From SAR324 cluster bacterium (GTDB lineage Bacteria; SAR324; XYD2-FULL-50-16), in contig NVSR01000003.1 in the NCBI GenBank assembly GCA_002401295.1, forward strand, positions 57,123 through 72,615: a stretch of 15,493 nucleotides of DNA, in the 5' to 3' direction. The notes under the pieces were generated by a model. The model had not been told where the DNA came from. It saw nothing but the letters and a program-made list of their open reading frames with translations, and did no database searches. The translations under genes were made by a program, and so were the position numbers. Positions 7,079-14,337 of this stretch are shown here, one piece after another. The stretch's first letter is position 1. Each line of letters starts with the position of its first letter.

Positions 7079-9820
7079 CTATATTGAACCAGAATAGCGT
7101 ACATATAGGGTTTTCTGTGAACGTACGTTCTCGTCGTCCCTTGTCACTACAATGATTTGGTTGTTTTCTTCCGTGAGATCCAACTCAAGGGAAAAACGTA
7201 CCTTCTTTCTGTTCTGGCCATCTTTAAAGTTTTTATAAAATACCTTTTTCTTACTATTAAAGATGTACATATCCTTCACTCCCTTATCATCAAAAATATC
7301 CCCACTGATGCGGTAGCTTTGCAGTTTACTCGTCAATGCCGGATGCCGTAATTCGATTTTAGGCGCTTGATTGGCTACCAGGGTACGCGAATCCTGTACG
7401 GGTAATTTAAACTGTTGATTCACTGAACTCAAAGGAAATGTTCCATCAATGATATCCAGAGAAAAGTCCAGATTGTCGTCAGAAGGTGAGCTTTTCAAGT
7501 CAAAGGTAAAATAAATACTTTGTTTTTCACCTGTCTTTAAAGAATCTATCTTCTGGCGGCCCTTTTTCAAGAAGACTTTTTTCCCTTCACCATTCTTCAA
7601 GAGCAGTGTTAAGGAGCCGGATTCTCCCTTGCCAAGGTTCTCTACGTCAACCCTTACTGCAATCGTTTCCTGGCTTTGTAATTTACCATCCCCATTACCA
7701 ACGGAGCCGTGAGTTCCATCTTCCAGGGTAGAGATCGTATAAAAGAATATAGGCCTTTGTTTTGCCTGAATTTTGATGGAAAATTCCGTTTGATGGACCT
7801 CCCTTTTTTCCTGATCCGTAAACTTAAATCGGATCAAATCATTTCGAGAGAGGGCAGACTCTGAAATTTTAATGGGTAGGTACCACTGTTTGGTTTCTCC
7901 CTTTTCCAATTTTCCAAAAGCAAACTGGCGGTCACTAAAGTTAAAGTTCTTGGACTCCGTCGTGGCTAACAGACGAGACAAAACGGTACTGCCCTGATTG
8001 GTAGCTTGTAGATAGAGTCGAATCTCACTATTCGCCGGTACAGCGGTGGTGATTTCCGTCCAGTTTTCTTTACCATCCAGCTCACCCTTAATTTCCATCC
8101 ATGCTTGGCTGATCAGCTCAGCGCCGGACTTTGTATCATAAGATTTCCAATCAGTAGAGTACTCACTAAACTTACCGATCATCTTTTCTTCCTGGACTTT
8201 TTCTTCAGATTCCACAAAGTCCAAGGCTGTTTTTAGCAGATGCTTAAAGTCCTGTTTCTGATTGGTAAAAAGAATACTCCGAGCTGTTTGAACCAGAAAG
8301 TCCTTTTCCAACCTTCTCTGCTTCATTTTTTCTAAATCTTCTTCCTCGTCTTCTTTCTCATCCTTATTTTTGGGTTTCGTTTCATCTTCGTAGAGGTAGA
8401 AAGTAGTTTTTTCCGCCACTTCAACCTGGTCTCCCCATTCAGCAAAATTACGATCCAGGCTATTTTCCGCCCGACTCGCTGGTGGTGGAGTGACTCTAAG
8501 TAGGTCTGGAGAAACGTAGCGTGGCAACACTGCAATATGCGGTGTGACACCAACAGACTGAATTGAGATTCGCCCCGGGGTCAAATATTTGGAAGTCGTT
8601 AGTTTTAAAGCGGCCCCTCCCGGCATAGGAATCACCTGTTGTACGGAACCTTTTCCAAAAGTCTGCGCCCCAATGACTACAGCTCTCTTATTCTTTTTCA
8701 GCGCGGCAGTGACAATCTCAGAAGCCGATGCGGAGCCATTGTTAACCAATACAATCATTGGAATATCCATTAAACTACGGAACCAATGAGCAGAATAACT
8801 TTTCACATTACGTGGCCCTCGTGAATCCAGCCCGGCCGTTGAAACAATTTCACCACTGTCAAGAAAACGATCACTCACTCGAATGGCCTGATCCAATAAA
8901 CCACCCGGATTGTTCCTTAAATCTAAGATCACCCCTTGAAAATCTTGTAGGTCATAATCCAGTTTTTCCAGGGCACTATTGATTTCAGTTAATGTATTCT
9001 TCTGAAATGTTTTAATTTTAATATAGCCTACCCTTTTTTTCTTCATGGTGAAGACATGAGACTCAACACTGGTGATCTTGATGAGAGCTCTGGTAATCAC
9101 ATACTTTTTTGCGGAGGTATAACCTTCTCGTAAGATATAAATAACGACCTTTGTCCCCTCTTTACCTCTGAGTTTAGAAACCGCATCAGACAGGGACATG
9201 TTCACCGTTGATTCATCATCAATTTGAACAATTTTATCTTTGGATCTCAGTCCCACTCGTGAAGCGGGAGTATCATCAATGGGAGCAATAATGGTCAGGT
9301 GGCCATCCCTCAAACCAATCATCATCCCCACACCGCCAAAATTCCCCGAAGTATTCGTGGTAAAGTCGGAATAAACTTCAGGAATCAAAAGCAAAGAATG
9401 AGGATCCAGTTTGCGAAGAAATCCATTGATCAGGGAGTAATCGACAGTCTCTTGCTTTTCATCTGCCTCGAGGTGTTTTTTTGTGAAACGAGCAACTGCC
9501 TGTAAAATTTGATTCAGCCCCTCCGTATTTTTCGGTGCTACAAATTCAAAATTTTGACTGAATTGATCCACACGGAGGTTAATCAAGACCTTCCCATCTT
9601 TGAATTCAACCTTGGTCAGTACAGGAGCTACACGCGCTGAGAGCCGATCCAAGGCACCTTCCAGCATAGAATTGTGTACGATCCTTTTCTCATCCACATA
9701 GACCCGATCAACAATATTTAAGACCTTACTGATGAGATCGGATTTAGGAATGAACCTCTCGGCATGTACGCTGGGAAGTAGAAATAAAAAACAAACGAGC
9801 CAAATCAAAGGACGTCTCAT
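7079..9820 (-). CDS. CtpA/Prc-type S41 protease with PDZ domain and long C-terminal extension
   Basis: A carboxy-terminal processing (tail-specific) protease exported to the periplasm, where such enzymes trim or degrade envelope proteins. A signal peptide is evident (residues 1-20, cleavage likely after VHA). A PDZ domain lies at about 157-245 (GNFGGVGMMIG, then PASRVGLRSKDKIVQIDD). The S41 core (about 260-430) has VILDLRNNPGGLLDQAI, NGSASASEIV and TFGKGSVQQ. The catalytic triad can be placed as Ser365, Lys390 and Gln394, using the family's fixed 25-residue Ser-Lys spacing. The core ends near residue 445. The remaining ~470 residues are unusual: an acidic D/E/K linker (479-500), a helical region (500-550), and beta-sandwich modules including a CARDB-like segment (about 700-780, starting GNGDGKLQSQETIAVRVDVENLG) and a terminal Ig-like module (818-913). 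GGGGTGA (9833-9827) precedes the ATG. It follows the pseudokinase gene after 62 bp. Confidence 0.93.
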   Translation of the reverse strand: MRRPLIWLVCFLFLLPSVHAERFIPKSDLISKVLNIVDRVYVDEKRIVHNSMLEGALDRLSARVAPVLTKVEFKDGKVLINLRVDQFSQNFEFVAPKNTEGLNQILQAVARFTKKHLEADEKQETVDYSLINGFLRKLDPHSLLLIPEVYSDFTTNTSGNFGGVGMMIGLRDGHLTIIAPIDDTPASRVGLRSKDKIVQIDDESTVNMSLSDAVSKLRGKEGTKVVIYILREGYTSAKKYVITRALIKITSVESHVFTMKKKRVGYIKIKTFQKNTLTEINSALEKLDYDLQDFQGVILDLRNNPGGLLDQAIRVSDRFLDSGEIVSTAGLDSRGPRNVKSYSAHWFRSLMDIPMIVLVNNGSASASEIVTAALKKNKRAVVIGAQTFGKGSVQQVIPMPGGAALKLTTSKYLTPGRISIQSVGVTPHIAVLPRYVSPDLLRVTPPPASRAENSLDRNFAEWGDQVEVAEKTTFYLYEDETKPKNKDEKEDEEEDLEKMKQRRLEKDFLVQTARSILFTNQKQDFKHLLKTALDFVESEEKVQEEKMIGKFSEYSTDWKSYDTKSGAELISQAWMEIKGELDGKENWTEITTAVPANSEIRLYLQATNQGSTVLSRLLATTESKNFNFSDRQFAFGKLEKGETKQWYLPIKISESALSRNDLIRFKFTDQEKREVHQTEFSIKIQAKQRPIFFYTISTLEDGTHGSVGNGDGKLQSQETIAVRVDVENLGKGESGSLTLLLKNGEGKKVFLKKGRQKIDSLKTGEKQSIYFTFDLKSSPSDDNLDFSLDIIDGTFPLSSVNQQFKLPVQDSRTLVANQAPKIELRHPALTSKLQSYRISGDIFDDKGVKDMYIFNSKKKVFYKNFKDGQNRKKVRFSLELDLTEENNQIIVVTRDDENVRSQKTLYVRYSGSI

Positions 9821-9882
9821 AGGTAGTCACCCCAAAGAGAAGAATGTTGCCAATTAAAAAGTAAATTGCGAATCAAGATTCA

Positions 9883-10899
9883 TCAAAACAAGCGAACGGC
9901 TTCCACCGTCTGTTCGTAGTACTTGATGGCTGTAGCGCGAAATTCTTCTGCCGCCGCCCCCGTAGTACTTTCCATGGCAATGCTATGATTCAACCCGCAA
10001 GTAAGACACCGGATAGCCTGATAAAAAGGTAAAAGCTGTTTTATTTCTCTATCCCCACTCATCTTACTATATTTGGCCACAAAACTATTCGCAAACTTTT
10101 TTTGCTCATGATAAGACAGTTCCACAACTAAATCAGCCATATCGGCCACAACATCTTGAAATCGGTCACGCAAGGGTTCAGTAGTTTTACCCAATGCAAA
10201 AACCCCTTCCTTGCTAACATGAATTTTCCGTGGGACAAAACCACCATGGACCTGTTTGATACAACCTTTTTTAATACGACGCAGTAAAAGTTTTCGATGC
10301 TCCTCTAAAAACCTTTCCAGTGGCCGTAAGGTCATGTCAATGACAGGTTGAGAGATGGTTTCACCTAAATGTTTTTTAGATTGATAATATAAATTTTGGA
10401 TTTTAGCTCTCAATTGTTCGGGGGTGCCATCTTCCTTGGATGTACTACTCGGGGTAGCTTCATGAAAACGGAAGAGGAACTCGGCAATCTGCTTCATGAT
10501 TTTATCAGATACCTTCCCCTTTTCAATGATCTTTTTTAGAAAGTAACGATCCGCCAGTTGGTTCATGGAAACACCATAATACAACACAGGAGCGGCAATA
10601 CTTCCATCCAGATCAATTAAATACTCATCTCCATCCTTCTTGACTTCTATTTGGAGCAAGTCAAGCTCAGGGGAATGGGTTTGAGTCAGCCGGGACAATT
10701 CACTGCAAAACAACTCGTCTAAGGGAATACTACTGTTATTCTCAGTCAGTTTTTTGACTTTATAAACCCTTTTTCCAGCTTTAAAAATCCAAAAATTCGA
10801 AGAATCCTGATACTTGATAATTTTATTGGCATCGGGGAAAAATCCTTGCTGCATAAAAGTACGATAGAAGTCAGGTTTCGAAGATCTTACTGGCGCCAT
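9883..10899 (-). CDS. Aminoglycoside-phosphotransferase-fold protein lacking catalytic residues (probable pseudokinase)
   Basis: The layout follows the COG2187 branch of APH-fold kinases: a nucleotide-lobe strand pair FWIFKAGKRVYKVKK (36-50, with Lys50 or a neighbour in the usual ATP-lysine place), a helix containing Glu62/Glu67 (PLDELFCSELSRL), the LLRRIKKGCIKQVHGG segment, and a C-terminal helical part with DVVADMADLVVEL (249-261) and LLPFYQAIRCLTCG. Where active relatives have HGDLHxxN, this protein has HGGFVPRK (218-225): the catalytic Asp is Gly220 and the Mg-binding Asn is Lys225. The later metal-binding Asp (FDCIEF in relatives) is replaced by LGKTTE, with Gly237 at the aligned place. 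I infer a non-catalytic scaffold or ligand-binding role. No signal peptide is seen, so it is cytoplasmic. The ribosome site is weak (AAGTGA). It is the first gene of the minus-strand series and lies 62 bp upstream of the protease gene. Confidence 0.6.
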   Translation of the reverse strand: MAPVRSSKPDFYRTFMQQGFFPDANKIIKYQDSSNFWIFKAGKRVYKVKKLTENNSSIPLDELFCSELSRLTQTHSPELDLLQIEVKKDGDEYLIDLDGSIAAPVLYYGVSMNQLADRYFLKKIIEKGKVSDKIMKQIAEFLFRFHEATPSSTSKEDGTPEQLRAKIQNLYYQSKKHLGETISQPVIDMTLRPLERFLEEHRKLLLRRIKKGCIKQVHGGFVPRKIHVSKEGVFALGKTTEPLRDRFQDVVADMADLVVELSYHEQKKFANSFVAKYSKMSGDREIKQLLPFYQAIRCLTCGLNHSIAMESTTGAAAEEFRATAIKYYEQTVEAVRLF

Positions 10900-11269
10900 A
10901 AGTCACTTGGGTTTGAGGGAGGTTAAAAATAACAGCCGGGCTTCATGGAAAAAAGAACTAATTATTTTAATATTTTATATGCTGTATTTTGGTGTTTTCC
11001 AGCGTAGCCAGACTAGTTCTGTTCACTGAATTTGTCGATATAAAACATTGATCAAGACAAATACAACAGTTAAGTAAATCAAACGCGGTAACCAACGGAT
11101 AGCAAATTTTTCAAAGAAATCAAAGTACTTCAACGTTTCTCAACTATATTTTCTTGCTAGGAACACTTCCTGCAAATTTTGCCTGCTCTAGCCGTAAGGG
11201 CCACATATCTCATGCGACATCTGTGAAAACAAACAGATAACAGGCTGCAACTAGGGAAAACCAATTTTC
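10900..11269. other. Divergent intergenic region
   Basis: This 370-bp gap separates the pseudokinase gene (minus) from the outer-membrane protein gene (plus). On the minus strand an AT-rich block holds TATAAA (10979-10974) with CTGGAA 17 nt upstream (11002-10997), a possible promoter for the pseudokinase with a good -10 and a poor -35. A possible short ORF occupies 11023-11133. On the plus strand TTGCCT near 11179 with a CATATC-like -10 is a weak candidate promoter. No tRNA, terminator or repeat array was seen. Confidence 0.4.
11023..11133 (-). CDS. Possible 36-residue single-pass membrane microprotein (TTG start)
   Basis: From TTG at 11133 the frame reads MKYFDFFEKFAIRWLPRLIY and then a hydrophobic run LTVVFVLINVLY ending RQIQ and TGA at 11025-11023. 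An amphipathic aromatic start, two arginines flanking a Trp-Leu-Pro, and one membrane-length hydrophobic stretch give it the look of a small inner-membrane protein. A stop codon lies three codons upstream, so TTG is the only usual start; GAGA (11141-11138) precedes it by 4 nt, a weak ribosome site. It points the same way as the pseudokinase gene, 123 bp upstream of it. I do not recognise it. Its shortness, non-ATG start and weak ribosome site mean it could be chance. Confidence 0.3.
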   Translation of the reverse strand: MKYFDFFEKFAIRWLPRLIYLTVVFVLINVLYRQIQ

Positions 11270-12388
11270 ATGAGTGATCCACGTCATTACTTTTTTTTGT
11301 TACTAATCTTCCTGCTCAATATCACTCCCATTCACGGACTCGAGGCCAGGAGGACACATTTATTCCCCCGCTCTATTGCTATGGGAGATGCCTTCACCGC
11401 CGTCGGTGAAACAGTTGATACCGTGGCTTACAATCCTGCCGGTATTTTGAACAAAGGTGCGGAATGGTCCCTAAGCGCTCATCCTCCCCTGCCTGTTCCT
11501 TTATGGTTCAGTTACAACGAATTAGTAAAAAAAGCGATTGATGGTTCTCTGGAACTTTATGATCCTGATGACCCGGAATCCTTGAATGAAATACCGGGCA
11601 CACGAGCTTATTTAGAGATTCAAATACCTATTTCTCTAGTATTCATCCCTGACTCAGGTATTTACTTTGGAGTATCCAACAATACTAGGATTGAGTTTGT
11701 TTTTCCGGAACAAACAATCATCCCTATGGTCCACTTAGAAGCGATCAACGATAGCGTCATCGAATACGCTATGGCTTTTGAGCTATCCGATTGGGGGGTA
11801 TACTTAGGCGCAAACATCAAAGGCATTCATCGTATTGGCATTATAGCTGATATCAGCTTATTGAGACTCCTTAACCTGAAACAGGAAGAACTAGAGGCAG
11901 AGTACAATAGTGACCCACCACCAGATTGGGTCCCTGCTGCCGATATTGGCTTATTACTACGTTTTGATCACCCTTTACAACCCCGCATAGGCCTCTCTTC
12001 TCTAAATTTGGGCGGTATCGATTTTGGTAGTGCGGGGCAAGTCAAACAGCTGAATACCATTGGTGGTGCTTTGACCCAGAACTATAAGGAGTTACGCATG
12101 ACTTATAGTGCTGACTTCCAGGATTTTACTTATAACCATTTTTCTAATAACAGCATTAAGCGGCGTATTGCTTTGGGCTTTGAAGCTGCTTTCGGTATTA
12201 ACCCGGATAATTCCGCTTTAGTAGCCCTCCAGTTGGGCCTAAGGGAATTGCGCTATCCCTCTTTTGGGGTTTCCGCTAAACTCGGTATATTTCAACTGCA
12301 CACAGTCCAATGGATTGAAAATTTCGGAACCGAAAAAAATCCCAATCCTGACAAGCGCTTTATGTTTCAACTTTTATTGGCTTTTTAG
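11270..12388 (+). CDS. FadL/PorV/UPF0164-like outer-membrane beta-barrel protein
   Basis: A signal peptide is visible (about residues 1-23, hydrophobic core YFFLLLIFLLNI, cleavage likely near IHG or LEA). The mature start RSIAMGDAFTAVGETVDTVAYNPAGIL (34-60) is the signature of FadL/PorV-type barrels (UPF0164-like), in which an N-terminal hatch with GDAxTAVGDDVxAxxxNPAG precedes the barrel. The remainder is a series of alternating amphipathic strands, and the final residue is Phe (FQLLLAF), as expected for BAM-inserted outer-membrane proteins. The role is likely a hydrophobic-compound channel or an assembly partner such as PorV; the substrate cannot be told. The ribosome site is weak (AGGG lies 13 nt before ATG), but no better in-frame start precedes the signal peptide. 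The lipoprotein gene follows after 26 bp, so the two are probably one unit. Confidence 0.75.
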   Translation: MSDPRHYFFLLLIFLLNITPIHGLEARRTHLFPRSIAMGDAFTAVGETVDTVAYNPAGILNKGAEWSLSAHPPLPVPLWFSYNELVKKAIDGSLELYDPDDPESLNEIPGTRAYLEIQIPISLVFIPDSGIYFGVSNNTRIEFVFPEQTIIPMVHLEAINDSVIEYAMAFELSDWGVYLGANIKGIHRIGIIADISLLRLLNLKQEELEAEYNSDPPPDWVPAADIGLLLRFDHPLQPRIGLSSLNLGGIDFGSAGQVKQLNTIGGALTQNYKELRMTYSADFQDFTYNHFSNNSIKRRIALGFEAAFGINPDNSALVALQLGLRELRYPSFGVSAKLGIFQLHTVQWIENFGTEKNPNPDKRFMFQLLLAF

Positions 12389-12414
12389 CTATCTCTCAAG
12401 CCCTCCAGATATAC

Positions 12415-13671
12415 ATGACGATTCGATTCCACAAATCATTGCTTTGGATCTCAGCTTTTCTCTTGCTGGTCTCCTGTGCCGATCCTGATAAGGATACCTG
12501 TGAGCAGGATCAATTAGATGGAAATTGGCAAGCCATCGTCGATAGTAACCAATGTAACGCTGAGCAAAAAGGAGAGGCCTACTTAGCTTTAGGTGGTTTT
12601 GACTATTTCAAATTCGCCACCAGTGGAGATCAACCATTAGCAAAAACGCTTAATCTGACTAGTACTGCTGATGCAGAGACTAAATTCGGGTATTTTGAAA
12701 AAGCCAAAAATGAAGTTGAAAGTAGCTATAAAACAGGCACTAACGCAGAAAAAACAATTTTCTTTCTTGGTTCTTTTCTAACCCTTTATACGCGTCTGAT
12801 CAAAGATCTGGATACAGGCACAGGAAGCGCTACAGCTGTGGATGGCAAAGTGGAAACCGAAGAAGTCGATAATTTTGTGGGTTCTGGACTCTCAACCCCC
12901 TCAGGGAGTGATGCGGACGGCTCTACTATGACTAAAACAGATTTCATTCAATTTCAGATTAGTGATGGTTATTATATTTTTGATAGTACGACAGCAAATA
13001 ATGTCCCTCCTTCTGTTTATGCTGATACCGAGGCCGATGGTAGTGCTGACAATTCGACGTCCTTATTTGATAATTCCAACCCCCAAAAATTTCTTCCAAA
13101 TAATTGGTTAGCAGCCAATCAGGTTGTATACCTTGAAAAACTTGAGGATCCTTTTAGTGGTGGGGTAAATACAAATAATATCACCACATTCATGGGGGAT
13201 CTAATCACAGATTTAACGGATTTAGAAAATTCCCTGCTTGCCCTGGGGGTTGATAGTGATAGTGATTCAATTAAAGATATTAATGACTTTAAAACAAAAC
13301 TTGATAATGGGGCTACCTGCCCAAGTCTGGTGAGCAACCCAAATTTAAAAATTGCAGAACTTTTTGTGAAAAATACTCAAGAAACTTCAATCGGTAATTA
13401 TGCCGATACGAATCTATTTACTGTGGCGGAATTAGTAGGACAGGGAGAGGCTGATACTTCTACAGACAGTATCCCAGGATTTGCTGGTACAATTGGTATC
13501 AAAATGTTGTTCAGGCAAAATTCAACCACCACAATCCCCTACTGGTCCGACGCTAGTACGGATGTAAAGAGTGCGATGACCAGGATCAAGGGCCTGGGTT
13601 CCAATAGCGCAAGCAAAAATGATGGAATAATTACCCTCTCAGAAGTAATTTGCGCTGCGGAACTTTTATAG
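12415..13671 (+). CDS. Acidic outer-membrane-type lipoprotein, function unknown
   Basis: A lipoprotein signal peptide is clear: KSLLWISAFLLLVSC with a lipobox LVSC and lipidated Cys21. The next residues are Ala-Asp, with no Asp at +2, which favours sorting to the outer membrane in proteobacterial rules. The 418-residue protein is acidic and rich in Asp, Ser, Thr and Asn. One stretch, DSDSDSIKDIND (280-291), has Asp at positions 1, 3, 5, 9 and 12, the pattern of a thrombospondin type 3 calcium site. DGKVETEEV (143-151) and DGIITLSEV (403-411) look like the second half of EF-hand loops. Cys29, 47, 302 and 413 could form two disulfides. I do not recognise a named family. It follows the beta-barrel gene by 26 bp and may be its surface or periplasmic partner. 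The ribosome site is poor. Confidence 0.85.
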   Translation: MTIRFHKSLLWISAFLLLVSCADPDKDTCEQDQLDGNWQAIVDSNQCNAEQKGEAYLALGGFDYFKFATSGDQPLAKTLNLTSTADAETKFGYFEKAKNEVESSYKTGTNAEKTIFFLGSFLTLYTRLIKDLDTGTGSATAVDGKVETEEVDNFVGSGLSTPSGSDADGSTMTKTDFIQFQISDGYYIFDSTTANNVPPSVYADTEADGSADNSTSLFDNSNPQKFLPNNWLAANQVVYLEKLEDPFSGGVNTNNITTFMGDLITDLTDLENSLLALGVDSDSDSIKDINDFKTKLDNGATCPSLVSNPNLKIAELFVKNTQETSIGNYADTNLFTVAELVGQGEADTSTDSIPGFAGTIGIKMLFRQNSTTTIPYWSDASTDVKSAMTRIKGLGSNSASKNDGIITLSEVICAAELL

Positions 13672-13759
13672 CCAGTGGCGATAGCTGCACCCAGTAAGCT
13701 TTATGTGGGGAGGTTATCGTCAACTATCTCAAATCAAAGTTTTTCCCACAGCACCCCCC

Positions 13760-13993
13760 TTAGAACCCACCGAAATGATTCATTTTTCGATAAAGTTGCC
13801 GCAATGCTTCTTTCCGAGAGTTGCCATCACTTTTAAAGTCAAATTGTTCTGTTGAAAAATTGCAGTGATAAGTATGCAGGTCCCCGGAAGATTTGGGTTC
13901 ACAACACTTGGAGGAAACTTTTTCCAAAATAAAAGAACCTCGCTGTTTCTCAGCCAAACCATCAAAAAACTGCAAATAAGCAAGCGTATTCAT
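13760..13993 (-). CDS. Small 77-residue protein with dsRBD-like layout
   Basis: The ATG at 13993 is preceded by a strong AGAGGAG (14006-14000) at 6 nt, so the start is well fixed; an upstream in-frame ATG at 14050 has no ribosome site and would place this purine-rich site inside the coding region. The protein begins MNTLAYLQFFDGLAEKQRGS and ends with FDFKSDGNSRKEALRQLYRK followed by a short tail. The order helix, three strands, then a helix introduced by SDGNSRKEA resembles the double-stranded-RNA-binding domain, whose last helix is introduced by GxGxSKKxA. Cys30-Cys31 and Cys44 are present. It has no signal peptide. I do not recognise a named family; a dsRBD role is inference from layout only. 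It converges on the lipoprotein gene, 88 bp apart. Confidence 0.72.
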   Translation of the reverse strand: MNTLAYLQFFDGLAEKQRGSFILEKVSSKCCEPKSSGDLHTYHCNFSTEQFDFKSDGNSRKEALRQLYRKMNHFGGF

Positions 13994-13999
13994 GACATT

Positions 14000-14006
14000 C
14001 TCCTCT
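14000..14006 (-). promoter_or_regulatory. Ribosome binding site that sets the start of the small protein gene
   Basis: AGAGGAG on the minus strand, 6 nt before ATG 13993-13991. It argues against the longer reading from ATG 14050, inside which it would fall. Confidence 0.65.
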
Positions 14007-14069
14007 AAAAATTTTATTTTTTCTCTCCAAGATACAATCAATACCTCCAACTTTTATCATACAGGGATT

Positions 14070-14078
14070 ATTGTAGCA
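14070..14078 (-). promoter_or_regulatory. Extended -10 promoter candidate for the small protein gene
   Basis: On the minus strand TGC (14078-14076) directly precedes TACAAT (14075-14070), a 5/6 match to TATAAT with the TGn extension. No good -35 is visible, as is common for extended -10 promoters. A transcript starting near 14063 would begin about 70 nt before the small gene's start and exclude the upstream ATG only if it began below 14050, so this does not itself decide the start. Confidence 0.38.
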
Positions 14079-14151
14079 TAATCGATACAATGAACTAGCA
14101 AAAGTTCTAATTCCCCTGTGAACTGATTCCCGCCAATAAGTTGCTGATCAT

Positions 14152-14169
14152 CCCCTCAGCCTAGAGGGG
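14152..14169. other. GC-rich hairpin CCCCTC / GAGGGG
   Basis: CCCCTC (14152-14157) and GAGGGG (14164-14169) form a perfect 6-bp stem with loop AGCCTA. No clear T-run follows on either strand (only ATTTG on plus), so it is not a classical terminator. It could be a leader structure for tsaB or a protein site. Confidence 0.35.
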
Positions 14170-14337
14170 CTATTTGCGCCTGCCCTAACGTCCCCTTCCC
14201 TTTATCTATTATCTCACTGACTTACCAATTTTATTTACTATCTTTTCTACTCAATGACGTTTCCCTTTAGTGGAAATTGTTCTAAGGTACAGTTAGTTAA
14301 CACCTCAAAACAAAACATCAACCTGATTCACTTAAAC

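Larger units (their letters stand above)
13994..14337. other. Divergent intergenic region before tsaB
   Basis: This 344-bp gap lies between the small minus-strand gene and tsaB. It holds the small gene's ribosome site and extended -10 promoter candidate, a GC-rich hairpin at 14152-14169, and pyrimidine-rich sequence up to tsaB with TATTAT near 14213 that might serve as a -10 for tsaB but lacks a matching -35. In-frame codons back to ATG 14254 exist ahead of tsaB. No RNA gene was recognised. Confidence 0.4.

Noticed and set aside
8332..8553. Minus-strand 73-residue open frame inside the protease gene
   Set aside because: It is an alternative frame of the acidic linker coding region, rich in Lys/Arg as expected from the shifted reading of GA-rich codons; the protease frame is certain.
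13704..13750. TGTGGG/CCCACA inverted repeat between the convergent lipoprotein and small-protein genes as a terminator
   Set aside because: The arms are only 6 bp with a 35-nt loop and no T-run directly follows on either strand.
14051..14253. RNA gene in the gap before tsaB
   Set aside because: Only one short hairpin is present; no cloverleaf, tmRNA or 6S-like pattern could be traced by eye.
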